Below, in pieces: positions 1 through 8,644 of a stretch of 64,000 nucleotides of DNA. How positions within the stretch are numbered: the first letter of the stretch is position 1; every line of letters starts with the position of its first letter. The notes beneath the pieces are model-generated. The model was not told the DNA's origin. It saw only the letters and a list, made by a program, of their open reading frames with translations, and did no database searches. A program made the position numbers and the translations under genes. The DNA lies in the NCBI RefSeq assembly GCF_013978595.1, contig NZ_JACDTZ010000001.1, positions 1,922,001 through 1,986,000 of the forward strand. The letters are read 5' to 3'. This DNA is from Corynebacterium haematomassiliense. GTDB taxonomy: Bacteria; Actinomycetota; Actinomycetes; Mycobacteriales; Mycobacteriaceae.

Positions 1-308
1 ACGCCGTGGTTGGCCAGAATTAGGCCGCCAACAAACCCCATGCCGATCACCACCGCGCCCGCCACCACGCCCGGCAGCAGGTAGGGCAGCGGGTTCATCC
101 CCACCAGCGGCAGCGCCGCAAACACGCCGACAGTGCCGCGGGCGAAGGTGAACAGGTGCTCATTGACGGGCAGGTCTTCCTCCGTCACCAGCGCCACCGA
201 CCCGGCCCCCAGAATCCCGGCCAGGATCCACGCTGCCGGAACCCCCAGAAAAGAAAACAGCAGCCCGAGCGCCACCGAGAGAGGTGCAGCGACAAGCCAA
301 CGGTTCAT
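1..308 (-). CDS. AbrB-family membrane protein (partial, N-terminal end)
   Basis: About 102 codons are visible from an ATG at 308 (reading MNRWLVAAPLSVALG) to the window edge, so the C-terminal part is missing. The visible protein is almost wholly hydrophobic: a first membrane segment, then a short polar loop with TEEDLPVNEH, then glycine-rich helices (PLPYLLPGVVAGAVVIG). This resembles the repeated helices of AbrB-type membrane proteins (often labelled ammonia monooxygenase, Pfam AbrB), whose substrate is poorly defined. It is divergent from the TSUP gene, with only 18 bp between the starts, so the two promoters must overlap coding DNA or be very compact. The family call is moderate because only a third of the protein is present. 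Confidence 0.55.
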   Translation of the reverse strand, partial: MNRWLVAAPLSVALGLLFSFLGVPAAWILAGILGAGSVALVTEEDLPVNEHLFTFARGTVGVFAALPLVGMNPLPYLLPGVVAGAVVIGMGFVGGLILANHG

Positions 309-326
309 GTGGGGCATAGTAGTCCC

Positions 327-1073
327 GTGATCGTTTTCCTCCTCGCCGCGTCCGCGTTCGCCGGCTGGATCGACGCGGTGATCGGCGGCGGCGGGCTCGT
401 GCTCATCCCGGTGCTGATGTCGGCCACGGCGATGCCAGCGGCGTCCGTGCTGGCGACGAACAAGGTCGCGGCGATTTCGGGCACCGCGTCCGCCGCCGCC
501 ACCCTCGTGCGCCGCGTCGGGGTGCCGCGCATCACGTGGGTCTACGCGTTCATCGCGGGGGTCGCGGCAGCGCTAGGCGCCAGGGCGGTCTCGCTTATCG
601 ACGACTCCGTGGCCACCCCCATCATCCTCATCCTGCTCGTCGGGGTGGGCATCTTCGTGGCGCTGAACCCGAAGTTTGGGCAGGAAGGCGCCGGGGTGTT
701 TTCCGGCAAGCGCCTCGCCCTCGCCGCGCTTGTTGTCGCCGTCATCGGCGGCTATGACGGCGTGTTCGGCCCCGGCACCGGCATGTTCCTCATCATGGCG
801 TTCACCGCCGTGTTCACCCAGGGGTTCGTGCGTTCGGCGGCGAGGGCGAAGGTGGTCAACACCGCCACGAATTTAGGCGCACTGTTCGTGTTCGGGCTCG
901 GCGGCTTCATCAACTGGAAGCTCGCGCTCGCGCTCGCAGTCGCCAACGTCGTGGGTGCGCAGTTGGGTGCGCGGACGGTGCTCAAGGGTGGGTCGACGCT
1001 GGTGCGCGTGGCACTCCTTGGGCTCGTCGTCACGCTATGTGCGAAGTTGGGCTGGGAGTTACTCCAAAGTTAG
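327..1073 (+). CDS. TSUP-family (TauE/SafE) anion exporter
   Basis: A 248-residue integral membrane protein of the 4-toluene sulfonate uptake (TauE/SafE) family, which moves sulfite or organosulfonates. It shows the internal duplication typical of the family: the glycine-rich motif WIDAVIGGGGLVLIP near the N-terminus and a second copy, GGYDGVFGPGTGMF, near residue 145. The longer open frame starting at 156 runs through the divergent gene, so I place the start at GTG 327, where the first membrane helix (VIVFLLAASAFAG) begins. It ends by overlapping the stop of the convergent antiporter gene by 15 bp. The substrate cannot be told from sequence. Confidence 0.85.
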   Translation: MIVFLLAASAFAGWIDAVIGGGGLVLIPVLMSATAMPAASVLATNKVAAISGTASAAATLVRRVGVPRITWVYAFIAGVAAALGARAVSLIDDSVATPIILILLVGVGIFVALNPKFGQEGAGVFSGKRLALAALVVAVIGGYDGVFGPGTGMFLIMAFTAVFTQGFVRSAARAKVVNTATNLGALFVFGLGGFINWKLALALAVANVVGAQLGARTVLKGGSTLVRVALLGLVVTLCAKLGWELLQS

Positions 1074-2510
1074 AGACCCGTTGAGCAACCCAAAGATGGC
1101 AATCACCGCCGCGACCAGCACCACCGTCACCACGACCCACTCGAAGGCGTTGAAGAGCTTGTCGCCGTGCTTGCGGCGCGTCCAGATGTAGGGCACCAGG
1201 CCCGGCACCACGGCAAGGGCGCCGAGCAGCACGTACACCGGGTCCGCGGCGTAGATCAGCCACAGCGAGTACACGGAGCCGATCAGGCCCACGAAGAGGT
1301 GCTTGCGGTTGTCGCGGCGGGAAACTTCGGGCCCGGAGTCGTCGAAACGCGTGCCGGCGTGCGGGTGGGTCAGGCCCTTGCCCCTGATTGCCAGCAGCAC
1401 CAGGTAGATGGAGGAGAAGATGTAGGGCAGCAGGTACATGATGGTGGCCAGCTGCACCATGGCGTTGTAGGACGCGGAGGAGAGGAAGAACACCACCACG
1501 AAGAACTGGATCGCCAGCGTCGATAGAAGCTGCGCGCGCACTGGGGAACCGTTTTCGTTGTGGCTGCCCATGGAGTGCGGCAGCAGCCCGTCCTGCGCCA
1601 TCAGCACGATCGGCTCGGCGCACAGCATCTGCCACGAGACGTACGCGCCCAAAACAGACAGGCACAGGCCGACGGAGATCAGCACGCCGCCCCACGGGCC
1701 GACCACTTCCTCGAGCACCGCGCCCATGGAGTTGTCCGGCAGCGCCGCCAGCTCCTCCTGGCTGAGCACGCCGTAGGACAGGGTGGACACCGCCACCAGC
1801 AGGCCCAAAACAGAAAGGAAGCCGATGATCGTGGCCTTGCCCACGTCGCTACGCACGCGCGCCTGCTTCGAGTACACCGAGGCGCCCTCGATGCCGATGA
1901 ACACCCAGACGGTGTAGAGCATGATGCCTTTGAGCTGGTCCGCAAACGGCAGGTTGGAGCCCCAGAAGTCCATGGTGAAGCGGTCCCAGGAGAAGCCGAG
2001 GAACGCCACCAGCACAATGAACGCCAGGATGGGCAGCAGTTTTGCCACGGTCGTGACCGCGTTCATCACCGCCGCCTGCCTCAGGCCCCGCGTCAGGCCG
2101 AAGAAGATCAGCCAGCTCAGCGCACTCACTGAGATAGCCAGCACCCAGCGGTTGGAAAAGGCCGGGAAGTAGTAGCCGAGGGTGTTGAAGAACAGTGTGG
2201 CGTACCCCACCTGGGCCATCACCGAGCCGAGCCAGTAGCCCATGCCGGAGGTAAACCCGATGAAGTCGCCCAGCCCCGCCCGGACGTAGGAGTAGACGCC
2301 GGAATCAAGATGCGGTTTCCTCACCGCCAGGATTTGGAAGACGAAGGCGACGGAGAGCATTCCCACGCCCGCGATGGCCCAGCCGGTGAGCATGGCGCCC
2401 GGGCTGGCCACGGATCCGATGTTTTGGGGCAGCGCGAAAATGCCGGACCCGATGGTGGATCCGATAATGAGTGAGACCAAGGTCCACACGGAGACAGTGC
2501 GCTTTGACAT
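1059..2510 (-). CDS. basic amino acid/polyamine antiporter, APA family (ArcD-like)
   Basis: A 483-residue APC-superfamily transporter with about 12-13 membrane segments. The N-terminal helix carries the family signature GSTIGSGIFALPQNIG, where the glycines line the substrate site; the next helices contain DSGVYSYVRAGLGDFIGF, typical of arginine/ornithine and lysine antiporters. It would exchange a cationic amino acid or amine across the inner membrane. ATG 2510 (MSKRTVS) is the likely start; a GTG at 2522 is in frame but adds only four residues. It stands alone, with no arginine deiminase genes visible nearby, so ArcD is used only as a family label. Substrate identity is not shown. Confidence 0.8.
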   Translation of the reverse strand: MSKRTVSVWTLVSLIIGSTIGSGIFALPQNIGSVASPGAMLTGWAIAGVGMLSVAFVFQILAVRKPHLDSGVYSYVRAGLGDFIGFTSGMGYWLGSVMAQVGYATLFFNTLGYYFPAFSNRWVLAISVSALSWLIFFGLTRGLRQAAVMNAVTTVAKLLPILAFIVLVAFLGFSWDRFTMDFWGSNLPFADQLKGIMLYTVWVFIGIEGASVYSKQARVRSDVGKATIIGFLSVLGLLVAVSTLSYGVLSQEELAALPDNSMGAVLEEVVGPWGGVLISVGLCLSVLGAYVSWQMLCAEPIVLMAQDGLLPHSMGSHNENGSPVRAQLLSTLAIQFFVVVFFLSSASYNAMVQLATIMYLLPYIFSSIYLVLLAIRGKGLTHPHAGTRFDDSGPEVSRRDNRKHLFVGLIGSVYSLWLIYAADPVYVLLGALAVVPGLVPYIWTRRKHGDKLFNAFEWVVVTVVLVAAVIAIFGLLNGSLTLE

Positions 2511-2598
2511 GGCGAGTAACACTACATCAGGAGTTGTCTACTACAATCATCCATTATTCAAAGCCATATAAACATCTACAACTGAGGGAACCGTAGAA

Positions 2599-3243
2599 AT
2601 GCGCACCAAACTTATTGCACTCACGAGCGCCATCGCGCTCGCCTGCGCGTCCGTTTCCCCAGCTCAGGCCGAGGATGGGTACGAGCCCACCACCGTGGTT
2701 CCGGGGCTGACCGCCACCGTCGAACCCCCGCTGCCGCGCGGCGCGGCGTGGTACGAGGCGGACTCCATGCCTAGCTGGGCGATGATCACACCAGACGGCA
2801 CCATCCGCCTCGAACCGGGGGAGGACATTACCCCCGGTGTGTACGAGTGGCCGGTGACCGCGACGTTTTCGGACGAGACCACCCAGGTCTTCCCCGTCCA
2901 CGTCACCGTGGGAACTGAGACCGAGGATGAGGCGTCCCAGGAAGGCGCCGTCATCGACGCGTTTGTCCAGTACGCCCCGGAGGTCTCCCACCGCTGCTCC
3001 GCCACCGCCCTCGGCGTCGGCCTGCCGCTGCTGGTGCTGCTGCCGCTCGGGTTCGCGTCCCAGATGAGCATCCCGTTCGTGGCGCGCCAGAACCACCTGC
3101 AGCTGCAGGTGGACGGCATTCCGTTCCAGTTAGACGTGAAGCTCCGCGACCTCAACTCCAGGGACGTGGACATGGGCATCGCCGCCATTCTCGCCGCCGC
3201 GGGTCTCGCCGGTGCCGGCGCCATCATTTCCCAGTGCCAGTAG
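2599..3243 (+). CDS. small secreted surface protein with Rib-like domain and Cys-flanked double-TM anchor
   Basis: 214 residues. A signal peptide (MRTKLIALTSAIALACASVSPAQA) is followed by a short Rib/YPDG-type beta domain (ITPDGTIRLEPGED then TATFSDETTQVFPVHVTV). From about residue 130 there is a distinctive C-terminal module: HRCSATALGVGLPLLVLLPLG (Cys then first membrane helix), a polar segment of about 45 residues, then a second helix LAAAGLAGAGAIISQCQ that ends with a Cys two residues from the end. No LPxTG motif is present. The same Cys-TM-loop-TM-Cys arrangement ends three much larger proteins in this window (33571, 40751 and 45022), so this is the minimal version. It overlaps the convergent hrpB by 20 bp. 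Function unknown; surface display is inferred. Confidence 0.75.
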   Translation: MRTKLIALTSAIALACASVSPAQAEDGYEPTTVVPGLTATVEPPLPRGAAWYEADSMPSWAMITPDGTIRLEPGEDITPGVYEWPVTATFSDETTQVFPVHVTVGTETEDEASQEGAVIDAFVQYAPEVSHRCSATALGVGLPLLVLLPLGFASQMSIPFVARQNHLQLQVDGIPFQLDVKLRDLNSRDVDMGIAAILAAAGLAGAGAIISQCQ

Positions 3244-5326
3244 GGTCCTCCGGCCACGCGTGCTTGGGGTAGCGGCCCCGCATCTCCTTGCGCACCTGCT
3301 GGTACGGCCCTTCCCAGAAGCTATCCAGGTCGTCCGTCACCGCGAGCGGGCGCCCGGCGGGGGAGAGCAGGTGGTACAACACCTTCACGCCCGAGACCGT
3401 CTGCCCCCTTTGGCCGAACATGTGCTGCAGCTTCACGCGCTTCACCGGCCTGCCACTGTCGTACTGGTACTCCTTCGGCGCCGCCGCATCCAGCTCCGCC
3501 ACCTGCTGCCAATCCAGTTGGCGCAGCATCGCCTGCCTCATGTCGCAACTGCCTATCGACGCACCTTCGGCCACCCCACGCACCTCCGGCGAATAATCGC
3601 CCTGGCTGACATCCGGCCAACCCAGAGTCTCGTGCAGGAAGTCCAGCCGCTCTTTTAGGTGCTGCTCCTCCTTGGTCAGCGGGAAGCTGGCGAAGTCCAC
3701 GTCCGTCAGCGCCTCCGCCGCCTCGTCCGGGGTGAGTTTGACCGGCGTGGAGCTGAGCTCGATCGCGCCGATCCTGGCCACCTTCCGGCCCCTGACCTTG
3801 CCGTCCTCCAGGTAGGCCACCTTTTCCTCCACCACGCGGTGCTCCGGGAACGCGATCGGCTCCGCCTCGCGGATGACCGCCCCGTTGTGCGTCCGTTGCA
3901 CCTCCGCGGCCGCGATCCACTCGGCGTTCGAGTTGAACTTCGCCCTTGTGCCGGACGCCAGCTGGTATTCCTCGCCCACCTTCTTGGCTATCCACTGCGG
4001 GAAAGCAGACGCGATCACCTCGCCCGGGTCCACCGGGCCCTTGTCTTCCACCAGCCTGCGCAGCCTTTTGGCGTCAGCTTCGCCCGCAAGCCTCGCGACG
4101 ATCGGCGCCGCCTGGGCTCCCCACTCCAAAAGCGCCGCGCCGAGTCTTGGGTCCAGGGGCAGGCTCGCCAGTTTCTTGCCGAAGTCCGTGATCGTGCCGT
4201 TTCGTGTCGCCCCGAGCTGTTCGAGGTTGGTTTCGGCTTCGGTGAGGTCCTTTGGTTCGTCGATAAGCGGTAAGTCCGGCGACCCCCACGCCTTCATGGT
4301 CAAAAGCGCGCCGGTGAGGTCCGCGGTGAGGATTTCCGGGGTGATGTCCGGCTGCATTTTCGCGTACTCGTCGCGGGTGAAAACGCGCACGACCTCGCCG
4401 GGGCCCTCGCGGCCCGCGCGGCCCGCCCGCTGGTCGGCGCTGGTTTTCGCCTCCGAGACCGTGACCAGGCCCGTCATGCCCCGGTTGTCGCGCTTGGGCA
4501 CCCTGGACAGCCCGGCGTCCACCACCTTGCGCACACCCGGCACAGTTATCGACGACTCCGCCACCGACGTCGCCACCACCACCCGGTTGTCGCCCCTCAA
4601 GGCTTCGTCCTGCTCCTTGCTGGTCTGGCGGCCGTGGAGCGGTCTCGCGTCATCCAGGAACCCGCACACCAGATCCACCTCGCGCACCCCGGGCACGAAC
4701 ACGAGCGTCCGGTGCTCGCTTGTGGTCTGCGCCGCGACGTGACGATAAAACTCCCTCGTCCCCTGAATCCTTTCCGCGTGAGGCGCGTACTGGATGTCCA
4801 GCGGGTGCGTCACCGCCTCCGTCGACAGGATCTGCGCGCCCATGTGGTCCGCGAACTTTTTGGCGTCGAGGGTGGCAGACATGGCGGTGAGGTACAGGTC
4901 ATCGCGCAACAGGGCGACCTCCATGCACATCGCCAGCACCAGGTCGGTGTCCATCTGGCGCTCGTGCACCTCGTCGATGACCACCGCGTTGACGCCCTCG
5001 AGGCCGGGGTCCTTGAGCAAGCGGTTGAGCAGCACGCCCGGCGTGACAAATTCGACCAGCTCGCCGTCCTTGTGCTCGCCGCGGATGCTGTAGCCGACTT
5101 TGGTGCTGTCGCTCAGCTGCGCGAGCCTGTGTGCCGCGGACCGCACCGCCACCCTCCTGGGGGCCGTGACCAGCGTTTTTCCCACCTTGTTCGCGATCGC
5201 CGGCGGCACCAGCGTGGTCTTGCCCGTGCCGGGCGGCGCCTCCACCACCAGCGGGCCTTTGTCCGGCAACTGGTCGATGACGCGCGACACGGGCAAATCC
5301 CGTCCGATTTTCGCGAGGTCAAACAT
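3224..5326 (-). CDS. hrpB: ATP-dependent RNA helicase HrpB
   Basis: A 700-residue DEAH-box superfamily 2 helicase. Seen in order: Walker A (APPGTGKTTLVPP, about residue 30), the DEAH-like motif II as IDEVHERQMDTDL, motif III MSATLD, and motif VI DQRAGRAGREGPGEV, followed by the HA2-type region and the HrpB C-terminal domain. ATG 5326 (MFDLAKIGRDLPVSRVI) is the natural start; the open frame extends 52 codons further upstream without any family resemblance. Role in RNA metabolism is poorly defined in bacteria. It starts back to back with thpR (25 bp apart) and ends inside the convergent surface gene. Confidence 0.92.
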   Translation of the reverse strand: MFDLAKIGRDLPVSRVIDQLPDKGPLVVEAPPGTGKTTLVPPAIANKVGKTLVTAPRRVAVRSAAHRLAQLSDSTKVGYSIRGEHKDGELVEFVTPGVLLNRLLKDPGLEGVNAVVIDEVHERQMDTDLVLAMCMEVALLRDDLYLTAMSATLDAKKFADHMGAQILSTEAVTHPLDIQYAPHAERIQGTREFYRHVAAQTTSEHRTLVFVPGVREVDLVCGFLDDARPLHGRQTSKEQDEALRGDNRVVVATSVAESSITVPGVRKVVDAGLSRVPKRDNRGMTGLVTVSEAKTSADQRAGRAGREGPGEVVRVFTRDEYAKMQPDITPEILTADLTGALLTMKAWGSPDLPLIDEPKDLTEAETNLEQLGATRNGTITDFGKKLASLPLDPRLGAALLEWGAQAAPIVARLAGEADAKRLRRLVEDKGPVDPGEVIASAFPQWIAKKVGEEYQLASGTRAKFNSNAEWIAAAEVQRTHNGAVIREAEPIAFPEHRVVEEKVAYLEDGKVRGRKVARIGAIELSSTPVKLTPDEAAEALTDVDFASFPLTKEEQHLKERLDFLHETLGWPDVSQGDYSPEVRGVAEGASIGSCDMRQAMLRQLDWQQVAELDAAAPKEYQYDSGRPVKRVKLQHMFGQRGQTVSGVKVLYHLLSPAGRPLAVTDDLDSFWEGPYQQVRKEMRGRYPKHAWPEDPTGTGK

Positions 5327-5351
5327 GGCAATTAAGGGTAGCGTGTGGGCC

Positions 5352-5894
5352 ATGAGACGCCTCTTCGCAGCGATCGTCCCTCCGGCCGATGTTCGCGAAC
5401 ACCTCATCACCGCCCTGCGGCCCATCCGCGACTTCTCGGGCACAGAAGTGCGCTGGGTCGACCCCGACAACTGGCACATCACGGTCGCCTTCTACGGGTC
5501 ACAGCCCAACGACGCCGCCGCGGTCACCGACCACCTGGCCCAAGCCACCGCCTTCACCCGGCCCCTGAGGTTGCACCTCCGAGGAGCCGGGTGTTTTGAT
5601 CGGCGCACCATGTGGATCGGGGTCGGCGGCGACAAGGCGCCGCTGAAAGACCTGATGGCGGATTGCCAGCTCGACCCGGACATGCGCCGCCGCCAGCGCG
5701 CGCACCTCACCGTCGCGCGGACAGGCACTCGCACAAGGGATCCATGGCTTCTCGACGACCACGCCCACGCCCTCGCCATCTACACCGGCCCCGAATTCGC
5801 GGCCGATGAAGTGCTGCTGCTGGAGTCGCACCTGGGCAAGGGCCGAAGTGGCGGCCCGAAGTACGAGGTGGTGGACAAGTTCTACCTGCGTTAG
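5352..5894 (+). CDS. thpR: RNA 2',3'-cyclic phosphodiesterase (2H family)
   Basis: 180 residues, the usual size for ThpR/LigT. Both catalytic HxTx motifs of the 2H phosphoesterase fold are present: HITV (about residue 38) and HLTV (about residue 119). The enzyme hydrolyses 2',3'-cyclic phosphate ends of RNA to 2'-phosphates. ATG 5352 gives the family N-terminus MRRLFAAIVPP; an in-frame ATG 27 bp earlier is less likely. It lies head to head with hrpB, so two RNA-processing functions may share a promoter region. Its stop overlaps the stop of the convergent HNH gene by 4 bp (TTAG). Confidence 0.9.
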   Translation: MRRLFAAIVPPADVREHLITALRPIRDFSGTEVRWVDPDNWHITVAFYGSQPNDAAAVTDHLAQATAFTRPLRLHLRGAGCFDRRTMWIGVGGDKAPLKDLMADCQLDPDMRRRQRAHLTVARTGTRTRDPWLLDDHAHALAIYTGPEFAADEVLLLESHLGKGRSGGPKYEVVDKFYLR

Positions 5895-7315
5895 TGTTCC
5901 TCCTCTTCCGGGTCGGGGAATGGGGCGTCAACCGGTTCTTCGGGCAAGGGTTCCACGTACGGCATCTCTGGGGTGAACCCGAACTTCATGCCGTATTCCT
6001 GCTCCAGGTCGGCGATTGCGGCGGTGGCCTGTTCGAGGTCCAAGTCCTGGTCGAAAGTGTCCAGGATTTTGTGGCCTTTGGCGAAAAACTCCGCTGCGCG
6101 CGCCCGGTTTTTGCGCACGGCGGACATGCTGGACTGCCACCTGGGGCCGTCAGGCGTGAACTGGTCGCGGAGGAGGCCATCTTCCACGGTGACCACGTAG
6201 GAACCGTCGGCGAACAGCCAGATGATGTCCCCGGTGTACGGGTCTGGGATGTAGAACGCCGTCCGGTCGGTCTTCATGTTGTGGTGGTGCTGGCACAGGG
6301 GGAACAGATTGTCCGCCTCTGTTGGTCCGCCCTCGTCGTACGGGATGCGGTGGTCCAGCTGGCACTGCTCGGCGGGGCGGTTGCACTCCGGGTAGATGCA
6401 GGTGCGGTTGCGGGCGTACACGGCGTGGCGCATTCCCTCGCTGGGGACGTAGCCCCGCAGTCGTTTTTGCAGTTCGGCGTCGAGGTCGCGCTCGTCGATG
6501 AATGTGTCGGCGATCCAGCGCTCGAAGGCGGTGGCGGCCTCCGGCTCGGTCCAGCCGCAGCCGGGGATGAAGATCGGGTCGCCGTTTCCGCGGTTCTTCG
6601 GGCTGTACACGTTCAGCACCGGCGTGATCTCGATGCCGATGGCTTCTCCGGAGAGCAGCTTGATGGCAGCGTCGGAGGTGCTGATGCCGAGTTCGCGCGC
6701 AACTTCGGCGACGTTGGCTTGGATCCTCCGGCCGTCCAGTGAGTTGGTGTCCAGCTGCACGATGGCGCGATCGCGGTACTCGTGGACGCCGAACTTCTCT
6801 GAGTTGTCCTGCTCGCGCTTTTCTCGTTTGCGCTTGTCGTAGGCGCGGCCTTTGTCCATGCGCTTGATCGCGGCACGGATGCGGTCTGTGACGGTTTTAC
6901 GCTGGGGAACAGCCTGGTCGTGGCGGGTGGGGGTGAACGTGTTTACCAGGATGCCGTCGATAAGCATGAGTGCTTCCTCGTCCACATCCTCCCCGAGCTC
7001 CTCAATCGCGGTGTAGACCGCGGTCAAGTGCCCCACATCCATCAGGCGTGTTTCCTGCTGCAGCTCGCGCAGGCGGGGGAGGTCCTGCAGTGCGGCGTGG
7101 CCGAGGATAGCGTTTTTGACAAACCCCTTGTGCCAGCCGGTGGCGAGCTGCAGTTGGGTCACTGTGGCGTCGAAATCCTCGACATCGAAACCGGGGTACG
7201 CGTAGTGCCCAAACATGGTCCAATACGTGTCCCGGATGGCCTGGGCACATTCGCTATCCGGGTCGTGTTCTCGCTGGTTACGGAATCTTTTCGGTGCTGT
7301 GGTGGCGGTGGTCAC
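5891..7315 (-). CDS. HNH endonuclease domain protein (actinobacterial DUF222/HNH-like)
   Basis: 474 residues. The C-terminal third has a clear HNH nuclease core with two Cys pairs: CIYPECNRPAEQCQLDHRIP followed by GGPTEADNLFPLCQHHHNMK. The long alpha-helical N-terminal part resembles the multicopy actinobacterial HNH proteins often annotated DUF222, of unknown role. GTG 7315 is chosen because GAGAGG sits about 8 bases upstream and the longer frame (to 7405) would run through the promoter. A sigma70-like promoter lies just upstream (7344-7372). No intein or intron context is seen, so a free-standing nuclease, possibly mobile or defensive, is the best reading. Confidence 0.8.
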   Translation of the reverse strand: MTTATTAPKRFRNQREHDPDSECAQAIRDTYWTMFGHYAYPGFDVEDFDATVTQLQLATGWHKGFVKNAILGHAALQDLPRLRELQQETRLMDVGHLTAVYTAIEELGEDVDEEALMLIDGILVNTFTPTRHDQAVPQRKTVTDRIRAAIKRMDKGRAYDKRKREKREQDNSEKFGVHEYRDRAIVQLDTNSLDGRRIQANVAEVARELGISTSDAAIKLLSGEAIGIEITPVLNVYSPKNRGNGDPIFIPGCGWTEPEAATAFERWIADTFIDERDLDAELQKRLRGYVPSEGMRHAVYARNRTCIYPECNRPAEQCQLDHRIPYDEGGPTEADNLFPLCQHHHNMKTDRTAFYIPDPYTGDIIWLFADGSYVVTVEDGLLRDQFTPDGPRWQSSMSAVRKNRARAAEFFAKGHKILDTFDQDLDLEQATAAIADLEQEYGMKFGFTPEMPYVEPLPEEPVDAPFPDPEEEEH

Positions 7316-7343
7316 GGGCGCCCCTCTCGTCGTGGTACGCTCC

Positions 7344-7372
7344 ACAATATAGAACACACGAACGACTGTCAA
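7344..7372 (-). promoter_or_regulatory. predicted promoter of the HNH gene
   Basis: Reading the minus strand, TTGACA (7372-7367) is followed after 17 bases by TATTGT (7349-7344). An alternative -10, TATATT, overlaps it with a 15-base spacer. The element is about 30 bp upstream of the GTG start at 7315. The -35 is a perfect consensus, unusual for this GC-rich genome. Confidence 0.5.
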
Positions 7373-7430
7373 GGGGTATGCCAGGGAAAAGATAAAGAAA
7401 ACCACTTACAAATTCGACAGTGACGGGCCA

Positions 7431-8075
7431 ATGCGCTACATTATTCCCGTGCTCGTCATTCCGCGGCCGCCCGCCCGCATCATCCCTGGTGCGGTCCATT
7501 TGCCTGCCTTTTTCACGCCGGCCGAGCAGGAGGAACTGGTCAACCAAGCGCGCGAGCTGGTCAGGAAGGCGGCAGGGACGCCTGTTGCTATGCGACGACC
7601 AAAGGTCGGCCACGGCCAAATGGATGCCTGGCTGCTCTCGCTGGGCTGGTTCTGGGCAACGAACCCGTACCGCATGGTCAGGGAGGTCGACGGCCACCCG
7701 GTGCCGCAGATCCCGGAGAACTTCCAGGTCATCGCGGATAACGTCATGGCGAAGGCGCGGGAAATAGACCCGCTTGTCGGTCCGACCCCGAGGATCGAGA
7801 CGGCGCTGGTGAACTTCTACCCGCCGGGTAAGGGCATGGGGCAGCACGTGGACGCGGAGGAAGATTCCGAAAACGCGGTGGTCAGCCTGTCGTTCGGTCA
7901 AGACACGATCTTCCGCATCGCAGGGCGCGATACGCTGCTGCTGTCCGGCGACGTTGTAGTCTTTGGCGGGCCGGCCAGGAGGGCGAAACACGGCGTGCTC
8001 GGCGCGAGGAAAGGCACGTCCGACCTGCTCGAAGGCCGGCTGAACATCACCATGCGGCAAATGGAGGCGACATGA
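7431..8075 (+). CDS. alkB: AlkB-family alpha-ketoglutarate-dependent DNA repair dioxygenase
   Basis: 214 residues. The Fe(II)/2-oxoglutarate dioxygenase site is complete: the HxD pair in MGQHVDAEED with the preceding substrate loop NFYPPGKG, the distal iron His in RRAKHGVL, and the 2OG-binding Arg in RLNITMR. It reverses alkylation of bases such as 1-methyladenine by oxidative demethylation. The start is ATG 7431 or GTG 7449; the first gives MRYIIPVLVIPRP. It is the first gene of a tight operon: its stop overlaps the ATG of the LysE-type exporter by 4 bp (ATGA). The grouping with an exporter and an SDR enzyme has no obvious pathway logic. Confidence 0.9.
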   Translation: MRYIIPVLVIPRPPARIIPGAVHLPAFFTPAEQEELVNQARELVRKAAGTPVAMRRPKVGHGQMDAWLLSLGWFWATNPYRMVREVDGHPVPQIPENFQVIADNVMAKAREIDPLVGPTPRIETALVNFYPPGKGMGQHVDAEEDSENAVVSLSFGQDTIFRIAGRDTLLLSGDVVVFGGPARRAKHGVLGARKGTSDLLEGRLNITMRQMEAT

Positions 8076-8644
8076 TTGCGCTACTCGGCGTGTGGCTGGC
8101 GGCGATCGCGAGCCCCGGCCCGGACCTCGTGCAGATCATCCGCGTGGGGTCAAAGGACCGTAGAGCCGGCGTGATGTGCGCGCTAGGCATCATGCTCGGC
8201 AACACCATCTGGATTGTGGCGTCCCTGGCGGGGTTAAGCGCGCTGATCCAGGCATTTCCGCAGGTCCTGTCAGTGCTGCAGATCGTGGGCGGCGCCTACC
8301 TGCTGTGGATGGGCATCGGCGCCATCCGCGCCTCCGACCCGGAAATCCCCGCCACGCAACAGGTGCCAAGGCCGCTGCTCACGGGCCTGCTCACCAACCT
8401 GTCCAACCCGAAGGCGATCCTCTTCTTCGGCGCCATCTTCGCCCAGTTCGCGCACCTCGGGTGGGTCGCAGCACCGGTCATGGTCGTCACCGGCACCATC
8501 TGGTTCGTGGGCTTTGCGCTGGCAGTCCGTGCGATGTCGCGGGTGATCACCAAGTACAGCAAGCTTATCGACGTCATCACGGGCAGCATCTTCATCGCGT
8601 TAGCCATCTGGATGCTGTGGGAGGGCCTACACTTCGGCTCATGA
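8072..8644 (+). CDS. LysE/RhtB-family amino acid exporter
   Basis: 190 residues, about six membrane helices, as usual for LysE-type translocators. The family motif near the N-terminus (IASPGPDLVQIIRVGSK) and the conserved NLSNPKAILFFGAIF in the middle are both clear. It would export an amino acid or derivative; the substrate is unknown. It overlaps alkB upstream by ATGA and the SDR gene downstream by ATGA, so all three are probably translationally coupled. Confidence 0.88.
   Translation: MIALLGVWLAAIASPGPDLVQIIRVGSKDRRAGVMCALGIMLGNTIWIVASLAGLSALIQAFPQVLSVLQIVGGAYLLWMGIGAIRASDPEIPATQQVPRPLLTGLLTNLSNPKAILFFGAIFAQFAHLGWVAAPVMVVTGTIWFVGFALAVRAMSRVITKYSKLIDVITGSIFIALAIWMLWEGLHFGS

Noticed and set aside
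5891..7315. Group II intron or intein homing endonuclease.
   Set aside because: The HNH protein is free-standing with its own promoter; no intron structure, reverse transcriptase or split host gene surrounds it.
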